From IMG/VR virus record IMGVR_UViG_3300033145_002875, positions 1 to 24,477 of that record: DNA of 24,477 bases; one strand, 5' to 3'. The stretch comes from a virus. Position numbers and translations under genes: made by a program. A model generated the notes under the pieces. It saw only the letters and a list, made by a program, of their open reading frames with translations, was not told the DNA's origin and did not search any database. This document shows, piece after piece, positions 20,537 through 24,477 of the stretch; positions within the stretch are counted from its first letter, which is position 1; the number at the start of each line of letters is the position of its first letter.

Positions 20537-20585
20537 CGCTCCTTTTAACGTAGATTTCTTTTTTGGTTTTGGGTTAAACGTCAAG
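20537..20585. repeat. Leader repeat copy 4, beside the repressor
   Basis: Matches the other copies over CGCTCCTTTTAACGTAG and GGGTTAAACGTCAAG, with a G-to-A change in the AGATTTC part and a shorter T-run. It ends 33 bp before the repressor ATG, so it probably overlaps the repressor promoter. Confidence 0.85.
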
Positions 20586-20618
20586 GTTTTGAACTACTAA
20601 TAATTGCAAATTGAAATA

Positions 20619-21092
20619 ATGTCAAGAAAAAATATTTCATTATTAAATATTATTGAAAGAATGAAGGCGGCCTCATCAATATCAAAAGATATTAAATTAG
20701 CCGAATCACTTGGTATTGCTCAAAGTACGCTTGCTGGATGGAAATCAAGGGGAACCATAGATATCTCAATAATTATTGATTTTTGCGATAATTTTAACGT
20801 TAATTTGGATTGGCTCCTTACTGGAAATGGCGAAAAATTTCGCACAAAAAAGGTTGATACACCTATCGATTCTAAAAAAGTCGTCGATATAGATGCCCAT
20901 CACGATGAAATAATCAGAGGCTTCGAAGATAAGGAAACCGCCAGGGAAATGAACCTGGATCTGTTAACGATTGAAAAATTAAACAAAACCGTTTTCAGGG
21001 AAACCGGGACCTATATAAAAGGGGTGGCAAACACACTTAAGTCCGTAATAAAAGAAACCCAGACGGAATTCAAAAAAAAGGGGAACGGGTAG
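20619..21092 (+). CDS. CI-type phage repressor (zero-frame product)
   Basis: The 157-aa product has an N-terminal CI-repressor HTH (LLNIIERMKAASSISKDIKL, AESLGIAQSTLAGWKSRG, NLDWLLTGNGEKF), then an acidic linker and helices (NLDLLTIEKLNKTVFRETGT). It is the lysogeny repressor, facing the end of the prophage and divergent from the Ner-led early genes, as c is in Mu. ATG 20619 lacks a Shine-Dalgarno. A TTG at 20604 is an alternative, and a near-leaderless mRNA is possible. It ends at TAG 21090-21092, but the frame continues in -1 after the slippery site at 21074-21080. The gene is much more AT-rich than the structural genes. Confidence 0.85.
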   Translation: MSRKNISLLNIIERMKAASSISKDIKLAESLGIAQSTLAGWKSRGTIDISIIIDFCDNFNVNLDWLLTGNGEKFRTKKVDTPIDSKKVVDIDAHHDEIIRGFEDKETAREMNLDLLTIEKLNKTVFRETGTYIKGVANTLKSVIKETQTEFKKKGNG

Positions 21093-21403
21093 AGTACCTG
21101 GCCGCCCTGGCCAAAAATGGCCAAACCGTTTGCCGGATTGACCGCAACGGCACGGTTCTGGAGGTTCACGGCGGGCTCGGAGTAGATGGAAGTGGCGTGA
21201 TCGGCAAATCCTGTTTTCCATACTTTTTAAACCGGCTTGATTTACAAACATTCAAGCGGATGATGTCCATGGCCGTGGAGTCAAGGGAACCGTACACGAT
21301 GCCGGCAAAAATCCTGATAGACGACAGGCCGGTCATCTGTTTTATCAGAATCATAAAATGTGATGCCGACTTGGTGTTGATACTGAATAAATTACCGGCT
21401 TGA
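21080..21403 (+). CDS. PAS-like extension of repressor, reached by -1 frameshift
   Basis: A 107-codon frame follows the repressor in the -1 frame, with no ATG, GTG or Shine-Dalgarno of its own before GTG 21197. It reads GERVEYLAALAKNGQTVCRI, DRNGTVLEVHGG, VIGKSCFPYFLNRLD, MPAKILIDDRPVICFIRIIK, which resembles a PAS domain (ligand/redox sensor fold). The zero-frame codons AAA-AAG at 21075-21080, with A at 21074, form the heptamer A_AAA_AAG, a strong bacterial -1 site. The fused product would be 261 aa and ends right before a hairpin. Alternatives are a mutation in the A8 run, or a sequencing error. Confidence 0.6.
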   Translation, partial: GERVEYLAALAKNGQTVCRIDRNGTVLEVHGGLGVDGSGVIGKSCFPYFLNRLDLQTFKRMMSMAVESREPYTMPAKILIDDRPVICFIRIIKCDADLVLILNKLPA

Positions 21404-21430
21404 CCGCATCCTTTATATATAAGGATGCGG
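21404..21430 (+). terminator. Perfect 10-bp hairpin after the repressor frame
   Basis: CCGCATCCTT (21404-21413), a TATATAT loop and AAGGATGCGG (21421-21430) form a perfect hairpin starting on the base after the extension's TGA. It lacks a T-run on the plus strand, so it may slow rather than stop transcription. The right arm also contains AAGGA spaced for a small ORF at 21432, so it could instead control translation. Confidence 0.5.
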
Positions 21431-21431
21431 G

Positions 21432-21542
21432 ATGAAAAAATTTAATGGCGTGCTGGATGCAAAATGCTTCAGCCCATTTTTTTGGCCCGAAATCAAGACC
21501 GGGTATAAAACTACGTATCTTAATATTGGTTTAAAGTGGTAA
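21432..21542 (+). CDS. Possible 36-aa peptide with ribosome binding site in a hairpin
   Basis: ATG at 21432 opens 36 codons (MKKFNGVLDAKCFSPFFWPE, then IKTGYKTTYLNIGLKW) ending TAA. AAGGA lies 6 bp upstream but is buried in the stem at 21421-21430, so translation would be closed unless the stem melts. Aromatic-rich composition suggests a membrane-active or small regulatory peptide. Reality is uncertain. Confidence 0.3.
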   Translation: MKKFNGVLDAKCFSPFFWPEIKTGYKTTYLNIGLKW

Positions 21543-21574
21543 TTATTCTTATTAAAAATCATAGAGGTTCTATA

Positions 21575-22414
21575 ATGCCTAAAATTCAAGACTGCATGTC
21601 CATACTGTTATTTTTTACAGTATTATCATCAGCCAACCCGGCCGCAGCCGCGAATATTGAGCTTATGGATTTTTCCGGCCATGATGGCACTGTTTATACA
21701 ATTTTGTGGCTACATGACGCACCTAATGAGATCTCCAGTATGGAGATTGTTCTTGAATCAGAGTGTAACGTGCTTTTTATGAGAGACTTTGATGGCCTTG
21801 GTTTTTTGGCCAATGGAGACAATCTTGATCTTAACAGTGGATTTGGTTATTCAGATTGTGTTCTTGGCGTTCAGAATGCTCATCTATTTGCAAATTTCAA
21901 AGAACCCATTCCAAAAGGGGCAAGTGGGCCACTTGCATTGGTAAAAGTATTAATTTGGGGCCAAAGCGATTCAGAAATTTCTGTCGCAACACTAAATGGA
22001 GATGTTGCCGGATGGACAAAAAAAAATGCTGTATTCACATATTTAGACGAAGACAACGATCCACCGGAGGTTGTCGCTGGGAATGACAAGGTGATTATTT
22101 CAACAGTATACTTGGACGGAAGTCAGTCATACGATTTTGACGGGATGATTGTGGAATGGAGATGGGATCTCGTCCACAGGACCCACTCGGTTTACAATCA
22201 AACCCTGTTGGGGAAGACCGTTACCGTAACCGACCTGGCCACCGGGGTCTATGATGTTGCACTCACCGTAACCGATAATTCGGGTATTTCAGCAACAGAC
22301 CTCCTGACCTTATCCGCATCCGGCAGCCGGCAAATTCTTGGCGACGTCAACGGCAACAGCAAGCTCGACCTTCCGGATGCACTTGAAATTCTCAGGATGC
22401 TCACAGGGCAATAA
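21575..22414 (+). CDS. Secreted cohesin-like/PKD/dockerin-like protein
   Basis: The 279-aa product starts at ATG 21575 behind GAGG, rather than at an upstream frame start. It has a signal peptide (ending about NPAAAA, 26), then a cohesin-like beta region (27-145, with IPKGASGPLALVKVLIWG). Next is a PKD domain (about 163-248, DGSQSYDFDGMIVEWRWD, VYDVALTVTDNSG), and finally a single dockerin-type calcium loop (256-279, GDVNGNSKLDLPDALEILRM). Dockerins normally have two such loops, so this is a half dockerin. It is probably exported to the cell surface and is lysogenic-conversion cargo in the left end of the prophage. The PKD and dockerin calls are firm, the cohesin call weaker. Confidence 0.75.
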   Translation: MPKIQDCMSILLFFTVLSSANPAAAANIELMDFSGHDGTVYTILWLHDAPNEISSMEIVLESECNVLFMRDFDGLGFLANGDNLDLNSGFGYSDCVLGVQNAHLFANFKEPIPKGASGPLALVKVLIWGQSDSEISVATLNGDVAGWTKKNAVFTYLDEDNDPPEVVAGNDKVIISTVYLDGSQSYDFDGMIVEWRWDLVHRTHSVYNQTLLGKTVTVTDLATGVYDVALTVTDNSGISATDLLTLSASGSRQILGDVNGNSKLDLPDALEILRMLTGQ

Positions 22415-22515
22415 TGCCTGAAATTTGTTTCGGACTTTCGAAAAAGCTTAAATAGGTCAAGAATGCCCGTAAACGCTTATTAATAAAGACATCACGTAAA
22501 ATCAGGATAAATTTT

Positions 22516-22561
22516 CCCGTTTCGTTTTCATTTCGTTTTCTAAACGATAAAGCCCGAAACG
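22516..22561. repeat. TTTCGTTTTC direct and CCCGTTTCG/CCCGAAACG repeats
   Basis: In the 172-bp gap after the dockerin-like gene, TTTCGTTTTC occurs at 22520-22529 and 22531-22540 (11-bp period). CCCGTTTCG (22516-22524) pairs with CCCGAAACG (22553-22561): CGTTTCG is the inverted form of CGAAACG. It may be an operator/promoter for the downstream cargo genes or a transposase-binding cluster. Confidence 0.6.
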
Positions 22562-22586
22562 ATTTTCACCAAAAAGAGGCCCTTAA

Positions 22587-22871
22587 ATGTCCAAAAAAAT
22601 AAGATCCGAAATCGCCGAGATCCTCAACACCACCTTCACCCCGGAAACCTTCCACCCGGAAAATATCCACCAAAACCGGTTAACACCCCCCGAAACCCAC
22701 GACCCCAACACAATCCGCTGGTGGGCCGAGGCCGAAAGCGGCCGCATCGCCAGCGCCATCGGCATGACCATGTCCGATTTTATCAAACGCCACAATAAAG
22801 GGCTTACGCAAAAAATATTCGACAACAACCTCGGCTGGCAGTTTCATGATAAAAATCAAACTGTCATTTAG
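22587..22871 (+). CDS. 94-aa hypothetical protein upstream of HsdR-N gene
   Basis: The product begins MSKKIRSEIAEILNTTFTPE, has a His/Pro/Asn-rich middle (TPPETHDPNTIRWWAEAESG) and a helical end (SAIGMTMSDFIKRHNKG, IFDNNLGWQF). GAGG lies 7 bp before ATG 22587. It is much more GC-rich than the following gene despite being only 33 bp upstream, suggesting separate origins. No family recognised. Proximity suggests co-expression with the nuclease-domain gene. Confidence 0.6.
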   Translation: MSKKIRSEIAEILNTTFTPETFHPENIHQNRLTPPETHDPNTIRWWAEAESGRIASAIGMTMSDFIKRHNKGLTQKIFDNNLGWQFHDKNQTVI

Positions 22872-22904
22872 AAAATTAAACCACTATAATTTGGAGGAAC
22901 TAAA

Positions 22905-23981
22905 ATGAGTTTTGATGAAAAAATCATGGCACTTGCTCAACGTTTACCAAAGATTGTGGACCATTTAGATACAGAAGAGGCGACAAAAAACGCATTGGTA
23001 ATGCCTTTTATTGCCGCCCTTGGATATGACGTTTTTAACCCAAAAGAAGTGGTTCCAGAGTTTACAGCGGATGTCGGCACAAAAAAAGGTGAAAAAGTAG
23101 ATTACGCTATTATGAAAGATGGTGAGACTATCTTTTTAATTGAGTGTAAAAAAAGTGGGTCTGATCTTTCAAAAGAAAATATGAGTCAGTTATATCGCTA
23201 TTTTAATGTCACCAAGGCTCGTATTGCAATTCTTACCAATGGAGTTCAGTATTGGTTTTATTCTGACATTGAAGAGCTTAACAAAATGGATGACAGACCT
23301 TTTTTAGAGCTTAATTTAAAAAATCCCAAAGGGAACGCGCTATTTGAAGTAAAAAAGATGGCAAAGGATGGCTTTGACCTTGATAATATGTTGAGTACGG
23401 CTAGCGAGCTTAAATATATATCTGAAATCCAAAAGTGTTTATCTTCACAATACGAATTGCCGGATGAAGATTTTGTCCGCTTTTTCTTTATGAAAGCTTT
23501 ACCAGGTGGCCGTTTTACGGCATCTATGAAAGAACAGTTTTCGCCTATGGTATTAAAAGCCTTTCATCAATTTGTGAGTGATAAGGTTAGTGATCGTCTT
23601 CGATCTGCACTTGACAGCGAAAAAGGATCTGCCGAAAACAACAAAGAAAATGCTGAAGAAAACAATATCGAAGAACCTATGAATAATGGAATTATAACAA
23701 CAGATGAAGAAATAGAGGGGTTTCAAATTGTTAGAGCAATTGCTGCGAGAGATGTTAAACCCGAACGAATTGTTCATAGGGACACAAAATCATATATGGG
23801 GATACTGTTTGATGACAATAATAGAAAACCGATTTGCCGCCTCTGGCTTAACACGAAGCAAAAATATATTGGTTTGATTGACAAAGATAAAAACGAGTTA
23901 AGAATCCCAATCGATTCAACAACTGACATATATAAACATTCTGATCAGCTACTCCAAACGATCGCATCTTATGAACAATAA
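22905..23981 (+). CDS. Orphan HsdR N-terminal-domain (PD-(D/E)xK) protein
   Basis: The 358-aa product has a type I restriction R-subunit N-terminal domain. KVDYAIMKDGETIFLIECKK gives Asp66, Glu80-x-Lys82, and ENMSQLYRYF gives the Gln95-x3-Tyr99 motif that follows the nuclease core in HsdR. There is no helicase, HsdM or HsdS. The C-terminal third (RIVHRDTKSYMGILFDD, CRLWLNTKQKYIGLIDKDKN) is a beta-rich domain often fused to this module. GGAGG lies before ATG 22905. As prophage cargo it may cut foreign DNA or act in superinfection exclusion, possibly with the 94-aa protein. The catalytic residues look intact, but the target is unknown. Confidence 0.8.
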   Translation: MSFDEKIMALAQRLPKIVDHLDTEEATKNALVMPFIAALGYDVFNPKEVVPEFTADVGTKKGEKVDYAIMKDGETIFLIECKKSGSDLSKENMSQLYRYFNVTKARIAILTNGVQYWFYSDIEELNKMDDRPFLELNLKNPKGNALFEVKKMAKDGFDLDNMLSTASELKYISEIQKCLSSQYELPDEDFVRFFFMKALPGGRFTASMKEQFSPMVLKAFHQFVSDKVSDRLRSALDSEKGSAENNKENAEENNIEEPMNNGIITTDEEIEGFQIVRAIAARDVKPERIVHRDTKSYMGILFDDNNRKPICRLWLNTKQKYIGLIDKDKNELRIPIDSTTDIYKHSDQLLQTIASYEQ

Positions 23982-23991
23982 TTTTGAACCA

Positions 23992-24063
23992 ATATGGTGC
24001 AATAAAAAAAGCCCGTTTTCCGGGGCCGCAAACTGAAAGCAAACTTCTCACATACGGTGCAAT
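23992..24063. repeat. Direct repeat ATAYGGTGCAAT, 60 bp apart
   Basis: ATATGGTGCAAT (23992-24003) and ATACGGTGCAAT (24052-24063) differ at one base, and each is followed by A/T-rich DNA. They lie in the gap between the last cargo gene and the prophage end. They could be transposase end-binding sites like the L sites of Mu. No other copy was noted. Confidence 0.45.
24004..24026 (-). terminator. Rho-independent terminator facing into the prophage
   Basis: On the minus strand the sequence CCCG-GAAAA-CGGGC is followed by TTTTTTTA, a short GC stem with a purine loop and a T-run. It would stop transcription entering from the disrupted host gene before it runs antisense to the HsdR-N gene. The stem is only 4 bp, so strength is uncertain. 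Confidence 0.5.
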
Positions 24064-24130
24064 TTTCGTCCGGAATCAGCTAATTTTTTTAGCTTGCCTC
24101 CACGACAAAAAAATACACTAAAACCCATCT

Positions 24131-24204
24131 AATCCCTTAATATCCCGTCATTTCCCGCCCATTCCCATCAAATTTCAACCAATCCCACTTTTTCTCATAT
24201 TCCC
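24131..24204. other. Prophage left end region with 10-bp-phased TCCC array
   Basis: TCCC or a one-base variant recurs exactly every 10 bp: 24133, 24143, 24153, 24163, 24173 (TTTC), 24183 and 24193 (TCTC), with another TCCC at 24201. The host gene frame to its right loses its family pattern close to this array. If the TG...CA end rule of Mu applies, the last phage base would be 24197. The exact border cannot be fixed without the other end. Confidence 0.5.
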
Positions 24205-24477
24205 TGCTAAATGATAGTCATCGGCAAAATCAATGCTTAAAAGATCTTTTTGTATATTGCTGTTCTGCTCGGACCAGGTCTTGCCGCCGTCTCTGGTATG
24301 CAGGATTATTCCACCGTTTCCGCAGATCCATCCGTTCCGATCGTCACCGAAACTCACGGAAAACAGAGGCTCGTGGGTATTGCTCGGCATTTGTTTCCAG
24401 CTTTCTCCGCCGTCGGTGGAACGATAAAACCTGCCCCGCTCGCCCACCATGATATAAATCTCGTGGGAGAGCATCAT
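24175..24477 (-). pseudogene. Host Ycf48/BNR-repeat protein, cut by the prophage and the window edge
   Basis: The 100-codon frame contains two Ycf48/BNR-type repeats, VGERGRFYRSTDGGESWKQM and GNGGIILHTRDGGKTW, each with the Asp-box-like STDGG / TRDGGKTW pattern. The third repeat starts normally (LLSIDFADDYH) but then runs into LAGNMRKSGIG and a stop, where the family expects GWAVG-G-ILHT. The 3' part is therefore probably displaced by the insertion. The 5' end lies beyond the window. Such proteins are beta-propeller factors, often periplasmic and near RND transporters in Desulfobacterota. A naturally short protein is the alternative. Confidence 0.65.

Noticed and set aside
19573-20585. CRISPR array
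   Set aside because: Repeats are spaced by 175-390 bp of mostly coding DNA, vary in length, and there are no cas genes.
22415-22586. Prophage left end at the TTTCG repeats
   Set aside because: The host gene disruption and phased array near 24.2 kb give a better border, and the genes to the right look like typical left-end cargo. It remains an alternative.

Overview
The window is most of one Mu-like (transposable) prophage, read from its left end inward, and a small piece of the host chromosome at the right edge. Almost all phage genes lie on the minus strand, so the phage map runs right to left: left end near 24.2 kb, repressor and lysogeny genes, early/transposition genes, middle regulator, lysis cassette, DNA packaging, then head genes running off the window at position 1. 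Tail genes and the right end are outside. No RNA gene, CRISPR or IS element was seen. The host is probably a Desulfobacterota (Desulfosarcina/Desulfococcus-type) bacterium. That is an inference from the GC-rich phage genes, the dockerin/PKD protein style and the heptamer repeats, not a demonstrated identity.

Right edge (24.0-24.48 kb): a Ycf48/BNR-repeat host gene appears to be cut at its 3' end by the prophage. The adjoining phage DNA carries a pyrimidine motif repeated every 10 bp. Left-end cargo (21.4-24.0 kb, plus strand): a secreted cohesin-like/PKD/dockerin-like protein, a 94-aa unknown and an orphan HsdR-N nuclease-domain protein. Together these look like lysogenic-conversion genes downstream of the repressor. 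Repressor (20.6-21.4 kb): a CI-type HTH protein whose reading frame continues in the -1 frame, past a canonical A_AAA_AAG slippery heptamer, into a PAS-like domain.

Repressor-to-Ner interval (19.08-20.6 kb): five copies of a leader-like repeat separate small gene cassettes. Plus-strand small proteins start on one side of each copy. On the other side, four copies carry a perfectly spaced minus-strand ribosome binding site and ATG. This is the best candidate for something undescribed.

Early region (10.1-19.08 kb, minus): Ner-like regulator, a phage-conserved helical protein, a free-standing copy of the transposase I-gamma DNA-binding domain, a ParB/KorB-like helical protein, MuA-type DDE transposase, MuB-type ATPase, a double winged-helix regulator, GemA, DUF3164 and several small proteins. 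Two plus-strand genes (a zinc-ribbon protein and a membrane-anchored protein) interrupt this operon. Mor follows at 9.75-10.08 kb.

Late region (1-9.6 kb, minus): a putative Mor-dependent promoter, M15 endolysin, lipoprotein, phospholipase-A2-like protein, DksA/TraR zinc finger, one-TM protein, gp26-like protein, small and large terminase (gp27, gp28), portal (gp29), F-like morphogenesis protein, protease/scaffold with an internal scaffold start, lambda D-like decoration protein, lambda E-like major capsid protein and gp36-like protein. Most neighbours overlap by 1-4 bp, as expected for one translationally coupled late transcript. Packaging is Mu-type but the shell is lambda-type, so the head module is mosaic.
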